From Marinimicrobium sp. C6131 (GTDB taxonomy: Bacteria > Pseudomonadota > Gammaproteobacteria > Pseudomonadales > Cellvibrionaceae), in contig NZ_CP110629.1 of the NCBI RefSeq assembly GCF_026153455.1, positions 1,178,001-1,242,000 of the forward strand: a stretch of 64,000 bases of DNA. Reading direction: 5' to 3'. Of this stretch, positions 17,665-29,981 are shown piece after piece; position 1 is the first letter of the stretch; each line of letters starts with the position of its first letter. Position numbers and translations under genes: made by a program. A model generated the notes under the pieces. That model ran no database searches. It worked only from the letters and a program-made list of their open reading frames with translations, and was not told where the DNA came from.

Positions 17665-19815
17665 ATGAGTACCCTCTCCAGTATTGCCGCCGTGACGGCC
17701 CTATCGTTAATCACCGTTATACTCAGTGGCTGCGGGGGTGGTAGCTCCGGCTCGGAACCTGACGCCCAGGGTTCCAGCTCCAGTGACAGCTCAAGCGCCG
17801 CCAGCACGCCGTCAGGCCAGGGCTACCAGGAACCCGACCGGAACCAGAACCGGTTCTCACCCCGGGAGAACTGGCTGAATGACCCGAACGGGCTGGTCTA
17901 TGCCGATGGCACCTATCACATGTTCTATCAGTACAATCCCAACGGCACCGGCTGGGGCTTCATGTCCTGGGGCCATGCGACCAGCAGCGACCTGGTGCAC
18001 TGGGAAGAGCAGGACCTTGCGTTGTCTTACCAACCCAGCCAGACCACGCGCGCCGAAGACCTGACCGAGATGATTTTTTCCGGCTCGGCCGTGGTGGACG
18101 AGCACAATGCGGCCGGTTTTGGCGAGGACGCCCTGTTGGCGTTTTATACCAGCCACTACCCGAAAGGCTCCCCGGATTACCCGGATCGACTGATTCAGGC
18201 CCAGTCCCTGGCTTACAGCACCGACGGTGGGGACACCTGGACGCAGCACGACTCGAACCCGTTGATCGATATCGGCTCCGCGGACTTTCGAGACCCCAAA
18301 GTGATTCCCTACACCGAGGGCGATACACAGAAGTGGGTCATGCTGGTGACCTTGTCGGTGGAGCGCAAGGTCGCCATTTATGAATCCGACAATCTGATTG
18401 ATTGGGATCGGGCCAGCACTTTCGGGCCGGTCAACGCCGTCGACGGCCTCTGGGAGATGCCGGACCTGTTCCCGCTCCCCGTGGACGGCGATGAAAACAA
18501 CCGCAAGTGGGTCATGTTGCTCAGCGTGGGCGATGGCGGGGCACCCAATGGTGGTTCGGGCGTGCAGTACTTTGTCGGCGACTTTGATGGCACCACCTTT
18601 ACCGCCGACAATACCCCGGGAGCGGTGGTTGAAGCTGAAGGTGGCACCCTGTTCGATGACTTTGAAAGCGGCTATACACGGTGGAGCGTCACGGGCAACG
18701 CCTTTGGCTCCTCGCCTGCGGAGGGCACCCTGCCAGATCAGCAAACGGTCTCCGGTTACGAGGGCCGATATCTGGTCAACTCTTACCGGAACGGCGACAG
18801 CAGTACCGGCACCTTGACCTCAGAGTCGTTTACACTCGATGCAGACTACATCCACTTTCTGATTGGCGGCGGCAACCATCCGGCGTCCACCAGCCATGAA
18901 ACCACCTTCAACCTCCAGATCGATGGCCAACGGGCCGCGTCCGCCACCGGTAAAGACGCCGAGCGCCTCCAGTGGCAGTCGTTCGAGGTCGGTGAACACC
19001 GCGGCCGCAATGCCAACTTTGCCATCATCGACAACAATACCGGGGGCTGGGGACACATCAATGTCGATCACATCTGGTTCTCTGACGAGCCGTTTGAGCC
19101 GGAAGACACGGCGCTCTGGATGGACCATGGCCCGGACTTCTACGCACCGATGACGTTCGACAACATGCCCGACGGACGCCGCATCACCGTCGGCTGGGCG
19201 AATAACTGGCGTTATGCGGGGGCCATTCCCACCGGAGATTGGCGCGGCAGCATGAGCATTTCGCGTGAACTGGAACTCGCCACCATCGACGGTACGATTC
19301 AGCTCGTACAGAAGCCGGTGGCGGAGCTACGGACTCTGCGCGATGAGTCGCGCTACGTGGCTCTGAACGATGTGACGCTGAACAATGAGTCAGTCCCGCT
19401 CGAGAGTGAATCGTTTGACCCGGGTGTTGCGGAAGTCTCGGTACGATTCGCCGTGGGCTCCGCCAGCGAAGTCGGCATCCAGCTCGATTCCGAAGAGGGT
19501 GAATCCCTGAACATCGGTTATTCAGTAGAAGATGGGACGCTGTTCGTTGATCGTCGGTCGGCCAATCGGCAGTTCATCCATCCGGACTTTACCGGCATTC
19601 ACCGGGGGCCAATGACACGGGGTAATGACGAAATCGAGATTCGCGTCTATTTTGACCGTTCCATGGTTGAGGTGTTTGGCAATGGCGGCGAGACGGTTCT
19701 GGCAAGCCGATTCTTCATGTCAGAGGGCGAACGCTCGCTACAGTTTTACAGCAAAGACGGCGAGGCCGAGTTGATGTCGGCCGAAGCCTGGGGGCTCAAC
19801 TCGATCTGGCAGTAA
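17665..19815 (+). CDS. GH32 fructanase (levanase/exo-inulinase-like) lipoprotein
   Basis: Hydrolyses beta-fructosidic bonds in levan, inulin or sucrose, probably on the cell surface. It has 716 residues. A lipoprotein signal ends in LSGC (Cys23), followed by a Ser-rich linker. The five-bladed propeller shows all three catalytic motifs: NWLNDPNG (nucleophile Asp73), FRDPK (Asp210) and WEMPDLF (acid/base Glu264). About 150 residues, from roughly 328 to 478 (starting DDFESGYTRW), are inserted in the catalytic domain and look like a jelly-roll carbohydrate-binding module. The propeller then resumes at about 486 (DHGPDFYAP), followed by the C-terminal beta-sandwich. No sugar transporter or fructokinase is adjacent. 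Confidence 0.92.
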   Translation: MSTLSSIAAVTALSLITVILSGCGGGSSGSEPDAQGSSSSDSSSAASTPSGQGYQEPDRNQNRFSPRENWLNDPNGLVYADGTYHMFYQYNPNGTGWGFMSWGHATSSDLVHWEEQDLALSYQPSQTTRAEDLTEMIFSGSAVVDEHNAAGFGEDALLAFYTSHYPKGSPDYPDRLIQAQSLAYSTDGGDTWTQHDSNPLIDIGSADFRDPKVIPYTEGDTQKWVMLVTLSVERKVAIYESDNLIDWDRASTFGPVNAVDGLWEMPDLFPLPVDGDENNRKWVMLLSVGDGGAPNGGSGVQYFVGDFDGTTFTADNTPGAVVEAEGGTLFDDFESGYTRWSVTGNAFGSSPAEGTLPDQQTVSGYEGRYLVNSYRNGDSSTGTLTSESFTLDADYIHFLIGGGNHPASTSHETTFNLQIDGQRAASATGKDAERLQWQSFEVGEHRGRNANFAIIDNNTGGWGHINVDHIWFSDEPFEPEDTALWMDHGPDFYAPMTFDNMPDGRRITVGWANNWRYAGAIPTGDWRGSMSISRELELATIDGTIQLVQKPVAELRTLRDESRYVALNDVTLNNESVPLESESFDPGVAEVSVRFAVGSASEVGIQLDSEEGESLNIGYSVEDGTLFVDRRSANRQFIHPDFTGIHRGPMTRGNDEIEIRVYFDRSMVEVFGNGGETVLASRFFMSEGERSLQFYSKDGEAELMSAEAWGLNSIWQ

Positions 19816-19820
19816 AGCAG

Positions 19821-19843
19821 GGCGCTTGTACGGGTCAAGCGCC
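19821..19843 (+). terminator. Hairpin after the fructanase gene
   Basis: GGCGCTTG (19821-19828) pairs with CAAGCGCC (19836-19843) across a 7-base loop, seven bases after the stop. The following TTCGGT is not T-rich, so it may be a weak or Rho-aided terminator. Confidence 0.4.
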
Positions 19844-19889
19844 TTCGGTATAACGGAGCCCTCATTCCCGAGTCCTCAGGAAAAGCCCG

Positions 19890-20681
19890 ATGTCCTCGAA
19901 CGACGACGCAACAACCCCAACCGGACAATCCAATGTGGCGCTGGTAACCGGCGCGGCTCAGGGAATCGGCAGAGGCATCGTCCAGTCGCTTGTCCGGCGG
20001 AACTGGCGCGTTTTGCTCTTCGATATCGACGAAGCCGCCGGACGGCAGTGTCTGGAACAGTTGCCCGAGGGTAGGGCAGCGACGTTTATTGCCGGTGACG
20101 TGGCCAACGAGGCCGATGTTCGGCGCTGTATTGAGTATACGCTGGCGTGGGGTGGCCGACTGGACGCACTGGTCAACAACGCTGGCCTGGCCGATCCGCA
20201 CTCCGGCCCACTGGAGGCGCTCGCGCTGGAGGACTGGCAGCGTCGACTCGACGTCAACCTGACCGGCCCTTTTCTGATGGCCAAGCACGCCGTCCAGGCA
20301 CTGCGGGCTTCCAGGGGCGCAATCATCAATATCGCCTCAACCCGCGCCTGGCAATCAGAGCCACAGTGTGAATCCTACGCCGCCAGCAAAGGCGGCATAG
20401 TGGCGCTGACCCACGCCCTGGCCATGAGCCTCGGGCCGGAAGTGCGCGTCAACAGCATCAGTCCCGGCTGGATTGATGTCCGCGCTCTGCAGGCCGATGC
20501 GCCAGATGACCTGACACCGCTCCCGCCCAGCGCCCACGCGCAACACCCGGTCGGCCGCGTGGGCAGGGCGGAAGATATCGGCTCGCTGGTGGCTTACCTC
20601 GCTTCACCGGAGGCGGGCTTCATCACGGGGCAGGATTTTATCGTGGACGGCGGTATGACCCGGAAAATGATCTATGAGTGA
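19890..20681 (+). CDS. Short-chain dehydrogenase/reductase (SDR)
   Basis: NAD(P)-dependent oxidoreductase of 263 residues, classical SDR size. The nucleotide-binding motif is TGAAQGIGRG (about 16-25). FDID at the end of beta2 (about 41-44) has an acidic residue that favours NAD(H). NNAG occurs near 95, IASTRAW has the catalytic Ser, and YAASK holds Tyr and Lys. The C terminus GFITGQDFIVDGGMTRKM is typical. The substrate cannot be told. Its stop overlaps the start of the ychJ-like gene by eight bases (ATGAGTGA), so the two were probably co-translated before the transposon landed. Confidence 0.9.
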   Translation: MSSNDDATTPTGQSNVALVTGAAQGIGRGIVQSLVRRNWRVLLFDIDEAAGRQCLEQLPEGRAATFIAGDVANEADVRRCIEYTLAWGGRLDALVNNAGLADPHSGPLEALALEDWQRRLDVNLTGPFLMAKHAVQALRASRGAIINIASTRAWQSEPQCESYAASKGGIVALTHALAMSLGPEVRVNSISPGWIDVRALQADAPDDLTPLPPSAHAQHPVGRVGRAEDIGSLVAYLASPEAGFITGQDFIVDGGMTRKMIYE

Positions 20682-20848
20682 CCACCCGATTTGCTCCTGC
20701 GGGAGCCAGGCGGCCTATAAGGAGTGCTGCGGCCAGTACCATAGCGGAACGCCGGCGCCTACGCCGGAGACGCTGATGCGTTCCCGTTTCAGTGCCTTTG
20801 TGCAGAACAAAGCCGACTACCTTATGGCCACCTGGCACCCGTCAACAC
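20674..20848 (+). pseudogene. ychJ: 5' half of a ychJ-type (UPF0225, SEC-C) gene, cut by the transposon
   Basis: Encodes the N-terminal zinc-binding SEC-C motif (ICSCGSQAAYKECCGQY) and the conserved LMRSRFSAFV...DYLMATWHP of the YchJ family. The reading frame runs past the junction into the left inverted repeat and stops at a TAG ending at base 20886, giving a 70-residue truncated product. The rest of the gene is at 38588-38862. Joining the halves at the AACAC duplication restores WHPSTRPEHLDL and a protein of about 149 residues, close to the 152 of E. coli YchJ. YchJ function is unknown; SEC-C motifs bind zinc. Confidence 0.92.
20844..20848. repeat. Target-site duplication, left copy (AACAC)
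   Basis: Five bases directly before the left inverted repeat, identical to 38583-38587 directly after the right one. Five-base duplications are the norm for Tn3-family transposition. Confidence 0.9.
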
Positions 20849-20886
20849 GAGGTCCGGCCGGTAAAACTGTAAAATTCAGCCACTAG
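20849..20886 (+). repeat. Left terminal inverted repeat (38 bp)
   Basis: Begins GAGGTCCGGCCGGTAAA and ends CAGCCACTAG. It differs from the complement of the right end only at positions 18, 28 and 38. The outer GAGG replaces the more usual GGGG of Tn3 ends. Confidence 0.92.
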
Positions 20887-20920
20887 CCTCGTAAGCGATT
20901 GATCCAAAACCATTTTCCCG

Positions 20921-23908
20921 TTATTCGATCTCCAGCTCGAAAGCCATTGGTTTAAATTTCTTGGACAAATCAATTTCGAAGCTGCCCAGTCTACCAAGGT
21001 GCTCTGCGTGGTATGGCGAGAAGCTGGCCATGTGCTCTCGGGTAATGCTGTGCCCTTCTGCCTTCAATTGGTTAAAGACCTCCGTCATTGCATTCACGTT
21101 GTAAAGAATCGCAACATTGGCAAGTAAGTGATTGTATTTCACGATCTTGCTCTGCTCATGCCTGAGGTTTGCGCTGATCTTCCCACCGTTGGCAAAAAAC
21201 AACCAGCGCGCAAATTCGTTGAACTCTTCACTCTTACATGTGGCGGCCTGAATCGTCCTCCGCAGGTCAAGGTCGGTAACATAGTCCAGCAAAAACATGG
21301 TTCTGACGACCCTTCCCAGTTCCCGAAATGCAAAGTACAGCTTATTCTTGCGGTTTTTGGTGCCAAATCGCCTGAGAATGGTCGACGCGGTGATCTTGCC
21401 CGTTTTTACCGACATGGCGGTCCTCATCATATCGGGGTAATGCGTCTGAATGAGCTCCCACCGAATGGGATCGCTGAATAGCGATTGGATATGCTGTAAC
21501 ACCAGTCCCCTGTCTGACTTGTAGAACGTTAGGTCTTTGATGTTGCGGATGCGAGGCATCAGTTTAATGCCCAGCAGGGAGGCCAACCCGAACACCGGCG
21601 TTGACTGCGCCTGAGTGTCGCCGTGCACGGTATCCGGATTGAAGTCGGATTTGTCGTTCAAGAGACCATCGAGAATGTAGATGGCCTCGTAAACACCGCA
21701 CGGAATGAACCGGCTGAACAATGCAATATAGGTATCGGAGACATGGTAGTAAGCGATACCCCCGTAACTGCCGTATCGCAGATGGTATTCAGACAGCAGA
21801 TTGTCCTCGTACAGGTCCCAAAGCTTGCCATCAGCAGAAACGCTGTTGCCTGAGCCCCAACACTCAATTAGGCCGTACTTCTTGTAAGCGTTGTTGACCT
21901 TGGCGATGGCCTTATCAAGGCGCTCTTCGGTCGTCCTTTTGAGACTGATCCAGGCGATCTGTTTGCGGGATATGCCTTTCACTGACCGGGCCGTTTCTGT
22001 CGGTCCGATGTTGGTTCCGTAGCAGAACAACGTCAGTACAAAGCGTAGAAAAGGGTCGTCGATACGTGAATCAAAGCCGGATAGCGGTCCGAATTGGTGA
22101 TTCAAATTAAGCCATTTCTCCACGGTGATGGCCAGATCAAGCAGGTTAATCTTCTCCAGGCGATCTTTAAGCAAGGCAGAAATGGCTTCAATTTCGGGCG
22201 GCGGATCATCGGTTTTGGCTTTACCAATAACAAGCTTCCCATTTTCAATACGAACCAGTTCGTCATCCGGAAAACGCTGATCCGCTTTCTGACAAGAGTT
22301 TGTCATGGCGCTTTTCAATGCCTGTGTGAAGGCGGGAGCCCCGGCGACCAGGCCTACCTGCTCGCAGTACGGTCCTAACCCGGCCTCGTACTCTTCCCAA
22401 GTGATCATTTGCTCGCGATAGTCGTCGAAGGTTTCGCTGTAAGGGATGAACAAGTCACCCGTGCTCAGTTCCTCCGCGATTCGCTCGAATACGCATAGTT
22501 CGAAGCACAGTTTATTGACATGGGTAACAGTTGCAGACTTCGTGGACTTGCCGGTTACCAGCTTCCACCATTTATCTCGAATCCACCGGATGTTCAGCAC
22601 GTTCTTACTTGAGGGTGAATCGGGGTCACTTAGAATGCACAGGGTTTCAGTGCGGCGCTTTTTGTGCTTGAGGATAAATCGGAAAGCCTTAAGGAGATCT
22701 TTATCTTCGGTGGCCGACGCGAGGTTTAGTATCTCGATCGTACGGAACAACGTGGCTCGCTGCTTTTTGTACAGCGGCACCATGAAGGGCAGGTAGTTGT
22801 TGCCAGCATAGGCCATGTACTGTTCGCACATTTGTAAGATCAGCTCGCTGTCCTTGCCCAACACAGGATCAAACGCGGTTACTGTTTCCGGCTTGTCCAG
22901 ATATATTTGGACGGTACCGGACAGTATAGCTATGAGCCGGTCCGTCTGCTTTTGGTGATGAGCCAGATACTCCTCCAGCTTCTTTTCCGCCGTGCGATCC
23001 ATCTTCTGAAGGAGCTTGATGACGATCTCAGCGGCCTTGTCCAGGGTTTGGGCATACTGATGACGAATCAGCACGATCATCAGTGCCGTGCGTTTGCTCG
23101 CCTTGAGTTTCATCAGCTCAGCGTGGTCGAGAGCCTTGGCTTCGTTGATGAATTGCCGGTGTTTGACAGGCGGCAACCCCAGATCCACGGGTAAGCTATT
23201 TTGCAGGGACGTCAGCCATTCCAGATAGGTGATGTAAGTCTGAATATTTCGAGGCGTAGGCCGTTTGGGCTCGTTTTTCAGGGTGTTCCAGCCAAAACCA
23301 CTCGCTCCACCGGCAGATCGGAGCATTTGCCCGATGAGCTGGCGACCTCCGGCCGTCAGATAGCCGCAGAGTTGATCATAGTACCTGTTATTGACTTCTC
23401 GGCGCGCCGATTGGCATAGTCGGTCGAGAGCGCTAAAAGCGGGCAGCTCGTACTTCTCCTTGACCAGGTACTCCAGGGTGACATTGATGATATCGGCCAA
23501 TGCCTCTTTGGTGGCGGCCGCCTCCAGCGCCCAGCCCCGCACCAGAACACCCGTTGTTTCGCTATCGAAAGGTCGAATCTTCAGGTACTGGCGAATGAAT
23601 TTGACGTGCCGAATTTTCGCGCCCGAGGCGAAATAGGTCTGCAGTTCCTTACGAGATGTTCGGGAACGACTGTGAGCTCTGATGTGGTTGAGGATAACGT
23701 CTGGCACCTCGCCCAGTGTGGCAAAGCGCCCCAGCCTTTGAACCAGTTTCAGCTGCACCAGTAATCCGAGATACGAGGCGCTGGTACGTTTACAGTGACG
23801 TTGGGCGAAGCGAAGCTCTGTATCTGTCGGCGTGTAAACATCGCCGAGCTCGTGCGGCGAAAGGTCCTTCTTAAGGCGCGGGTACGCGGTGTGGTAGATG
23901 GCTACCAT
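20921..23908 (-). CDS. tnpA: Tn3-family transposase
   Basis: DDE transposase that cuts the transposon ends and drives replicative transposition through a cointegrate. It has 995 residues, the usual length. The N-terminal DNA-binding region runs from MVAIYHTAYPRLKKDLSPHE. In the catalytic half, SADGKLWD holds the first Asp, VHGDTQAQSTPVFGLA the second, and CKSEEFNEFARWLFF near the C terminus the Glu. All three are present, so the protein looks active. It ends 34 bases from the left inverted repeat, transcribed toward it. The start lies nine bases after the recombinase stop, so the two genes share a transcript. Confidence 0.95.
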   Translation of the reverse strand: MVAIYHTAYPRLKKDLSPHELGDVYTPTDTELRFAQRHCKRTSASYLGLLVQLKLVQRLGRFATLGEVPDVILNHIRAHSRSRTSRKELQTYFASGAKIRHVKFIRQYLKIRPFDSETTGVLVRGWALEAAATKEALADIINVTLEYLVKEKYELPAFSALDRLCQSARREVNNRYYDQLCGYLTAGGRQLIGQMLRSAGGASGFGWNTLKNEPKRPTPRNIQTYITYLEWLTSLQNSLPVDLGLPPVKHRQFINEAKALDHAELMKLKASKRTALMIVLIRHQYAQTLDKAAEIVIKLLQKMDRTAEKKLEEYLAHHQKQTDRLIAILSGTVQIYLDKPETVTAFDPVLGKDSELILQMCEQYMAYAGNNYLPFMVPLYKKQRATLFRTIEILNLASATEDKDLLKAFRFILKHKKRRTETLCILSDPDSPSSKNVLNIRWIRDKWWKLVTGKSTKSATVTHVNKLCFELCVFERIAEELSTGDLFIPYSETFDDYREQMITWEEYEAGLGPYCEQVGLVAGAPAFTQALKSAMTNSCQKADQRFPDDELVRIENGKLVIGKAKTDDPPPEIEAISALLKDRLEKINLLDLAITVEKWLNLNHQFGPLSGFDSRIDDPFLRFVLTLFCYGTNIGPTETARSVKGISRKQIAWISLKRTTEERLDKAIAKVNNAYKKYGLIECWGSGNSVSADGKLWDLYEDNLLSEYHLRYGSYGGIAYYHVSDTYIALFSRFIPCGVYEAIYILDGLLNDKSDFNPDTVHGDTQAQSTPVFGLASLLGIKLMPRIRNIKDLTFYKSDRGLVLQHIQSLFSDPIRWELIQTHYPDMMRTAMSVKTGKITASTILRRFGTKNRKNKLYFAFRELGRVVRTMFLLDYVTDLDLRRTIQAATCKSEEFNEFARWLFFANGGKISANLRHEQSKIVKYNHLLANVAILYNVNAMTEVFNQLKAEGHSITREHMASFSPYHAEHLGRLGSFEIDLSKKFKPMAFELEIE

Positions 23909-23917
23909 GGCAAGTGC

Positions 23918-24889
23918 TTATTTTGTATCAGGTGAGTTTGAGGGACCACCGGAAGCCTCGGCTTCGTTCGGCACGTGTCCAATCCGAAGGCGGGCGAACG
24001 GATCAGGTGCATCGATGTAGCGCATTGCGGAATGAACGTCTCTCCATCCCACATACTCCATCAAAGACTTCGTGTCCCAGCACTGGTCATTGGCCCAGTT
24101 CGCAAAGCCTCGGCGCAGGGAATGGCTGCTGAAAGCGTCTGAACCCTCTATGCCGGCGTTTTGGCAACAGGATCTGACGATGCCGATGATACTGTTCGGG
24201 TGCAGAGCTTCATCCGCAAGCCGGCCCCAGCGATTAACTCCCCGAAAGACCGGCCCCTGCTCGATTTGCGCCGCGTTGATCCAGTCCAAGTAAGCCTCTA
24301 CGGGGCACAGCTGCTTCAGCGCTGGCGCTTTGAAGTAACGCCCTTGCCCCGAGCGGTCACCTTTGGTGCGGGGTAGATAAATCTCCATGCCTGAGCTAGG
24401 CTCCGCCTGGATATGCTCCACATCAAGCCGTGCCAATTCATCGCTCCGAAAGGCCCGCCAGAAACCCATCAGCATGAGCGCTTTATTGCGAAGCGGCTGC
24501 AGTGGCAATGCGTGCGATTCGTGTTGGGCAATCTGCTGATCAAGGTGGGCTATGATGGCCGTCAGCTGCACTAACTGGATGGGCCGGGCCCGCTTTTCTG
24601 GGACCGGGTGCAGCTCGGCAATGCCTTTTAGTACCTTTTTGACGTGGGGTGCCTTGGTGGGATCGGAGAACCCTTGCTCAAGATGCCAAGCCGCCAGACC
24701 CGCGAGCCGCTGGCGCAGGGTGTTTAGCGAGTGAGTGCGGGCATGATCAACCAAGTAACGTGCAACACTATCGGCCGTGGCCGGCAGGAAGCCGCCCCAT
24801 TCGGCCTCAAAGTGCTGGACAGCGGCTTGATACGCTCTGCGGGTGTTGGCGCGGGTGGCTGCGTGTATGTAGTGGTCAATGCTACTCAT
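23918..24889 (-). CDS. Tyrosine recombinase, likely cointegrate resolvase (TnpI/TnpS-like)
   Basis: Site-specific recombinase of 323 residues. The N-terminal SAM-like core-binding domain spans about 1-105. The catalytic domain has RAFRSDELARL (first Arg), RTKGDRSG (Lys region), HSLRRGFANWA (H-x-x-R) and GWRDVHSAMRYID (Trp/His position and Tyr nucleophile). The full R-K-H-R-W-Y set is visible. Position directly before tnpA on the same strand suits a resolvase that separates cointegrates, as TnpI does in Tn4430 and TnpS in Tn4651. The likely target is the palindrome at 37333-37365, but that is inference. Confidence 0.88.
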   Translation of the reverse strand: MSSIDHYIHAATRANTRRAYQAAVQHFEAEWGGFLPATADSVARYLVDHARTHSLNTLRQRLAGLAAWHLEQGFSDPTKAPHVKKVLKGIAELHPVPEKRARPIQLVQLTAIIAHLDQQIAQHESHALPLQPLRNKALMLMGFWRAFRSDELARLDVEHIQAEPSSGMEIYLPRTKGDRSGQGRYFKAPALKQLCPVEAYLDWINAAQIEQGPVFRGVNRWGRLADEALHPNSIIGIVRSCCQNAGIEGSDAFSSHSLRRGFANWANDQCWDTKSLMEYVGWRDVHSAMRYIDAPDPFARLRIGHVPNEAEASGGPSNSPDTK

Positions 24890-24929
24890 GTCGGTTTTTA
24901 GCTATCTCGAATTCTCAGCACAGGCGGTG

Positions 24930-25364
24930 CTATGGGCTCAGCGTCCCTGGTATTTCCAGAGCCGCGACATCGAAGGTGTAGACACCCTCGAGCGCCTGAT
25001 GCCACTCGCGTGCTTGGCGCATGGCTTTATTCACGATCAGCGCATCGGGAAAGTCAGCGCTCTTTTTCTTGCCGCCGACTTTCACCGGCCGCGCATTTTT
25101 ATAGTCACTCAGCGCTCGCCAGACGGTCTGGCCATCTTCAAAGACAATGTTCGGCTCTTCAAATAGCGCGCTAAGAACGCCCGCTATCGCCTCACGATTC
25201 AATCCATAACGCTTGCCGGCTAGAACCCACATTGCCTCTACCAGTACGACATCCGTCACCAGCACGGGCACAGAACCTGTGATCAATGACGCGGCCTTTT
25301 GTGATTGAGTCTTATCGTCCTGCAGCAGGTACCGAAGAAGCACATTGGTGTCGATCGCAATCAT
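24930..25364 (-). CDS. PIN-domain toxin (VapC-like)
   Basis: Putative Mg2+-dependent RNase toxin, 144 residues. Acidic residues of the PIN fold are in place: IAIDTNVLLRYLL (Asp4), VLVEAMWVL (Glu), DFPDALIVNKAM (Asp) and TFDVAAL (Asp). The start overlaps the stop of the antitoxin gene as ATGA, the usual antitoxin-first arrangement. Toxin-antitoxin pairs next to the recombinase/transposase genes recur in Tn3 elements, where they may aid maintenance or control transposition. Confidence 0.88.
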   Translation of the reverse strand: MIAIDTNVLLRYLLQDDKTQSQKAASLITGSVPVLVTDVVLVEAMWVLAGKRYGLNREAIAGVLSALFEEPNIVFEDGQTVWRALSDYKNARPVKVGGKKKSADFPDALIVNKAMRQAREWHQALEGVYTFDVAALEIPGTLSP

Positions 25365-25582
25365 GGACTGATACTGCTTTGTCGCGACGCCTCGTCGCTT
25401 ACCTGCCTGTCTACGCTAACGCCCTTGAGGATGCCGAAAGCGGCTCCGGAGGTTTTCTTGATGATGGTGATGTGGCCATCGTTATCGACGAAGCTCTCGT
25501 ATTCATCACCAGGCTCAATGCCCGCCAGCCGGCATTGATCGACGGGCAGTGTGATTTGCCGCTTGGAGCTCACTTTTGGCAT
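25361..25582 (-). CDS. AbrB/MazE-type antitoxin
   Basis: A 73-residue swapped-hairpin DNA-binding protein. MPKVSSKRQITLPVDQCRLAGIEPGDEY is shared by AbrB-family antitoxins in pattern (beta strand, then a Pro-containing turn, then IEPGDEY). The C-terminal third (from about 48) is probably the toxin-neutralising tail. It lies first in a two-gene unit with the PIN toxin. Two matched inverted repeats just upstream (25594-25618 and 25630-25654) are good candidates for its operators, which would give autoregulation. Confidence 0.85.
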   Translation of the reverse strand: MPKVSSKRQITLPVDQCRLAGIEPGDEYESFVDNDGHITIIKKTSGAAFGILKGVSVDRQVSDEASRQSSISP

Positions 25583-25593
25583 AGGACAACTCT

Positions 25594-25618
25594 CTTTACT
25601 ACTTACGGTTCAGTAAAG
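25594..25618. promoter_or_regulatory. Inverted repeat upstream of the antitoxin gene, copy 1
   Basis: CTTTACT (25594-25600), 11 bases, AGTAAAG (25612-25618). It has the same half-site size and spacing as copy 2, and the two start 36 bases apart. The site lies 12 bases before the antitoxin start, where an operator would block expression. Confidence 0.65.
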
Positions 25619-25629
25619 GGTAACACCGC

Positions 25630-25654
25630 CTTTACGAGTGGTCAATACGTAAAG
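25630..25654. promoter_or_regulatory. Inverted repeat upstream of the antitoxin gene, copy 2
   Basis: CTTTACG (25630-25636), 11 bases, CGTAAAG (25648-25654). It differs from copy 1 only in the innermost base pair of each half-site. The paired layout suggests cooperative binding by the AbrB-type antitoxin or the toxin-antitoxin complex. Confidence 0.65.
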
Positions 25655-25857
25655 AAACCGATGCGCCGTCCGTGGTAGCTGACATGAGCCATGCGCCTGG
25701 GGTCACAGGATTAGCCATGCCAGCTGCCAATCGTGGGTACCACATGACTCACGTGTTTCAGGGCAGACTATGGACAGCATCTGGATGGTTTTGGGTTTAG
25801 CAGCACTGCCCGCGATTGGTAAGCCTCGGGACATCCCGTTCCCAAGGCTGCGGACCA

Positions 25858-29947
<4,090 letters not shown>

Positions 29948-29981
29948 AATGTTATTCCTGTTGTTTTTGGAGCACCGGCGG

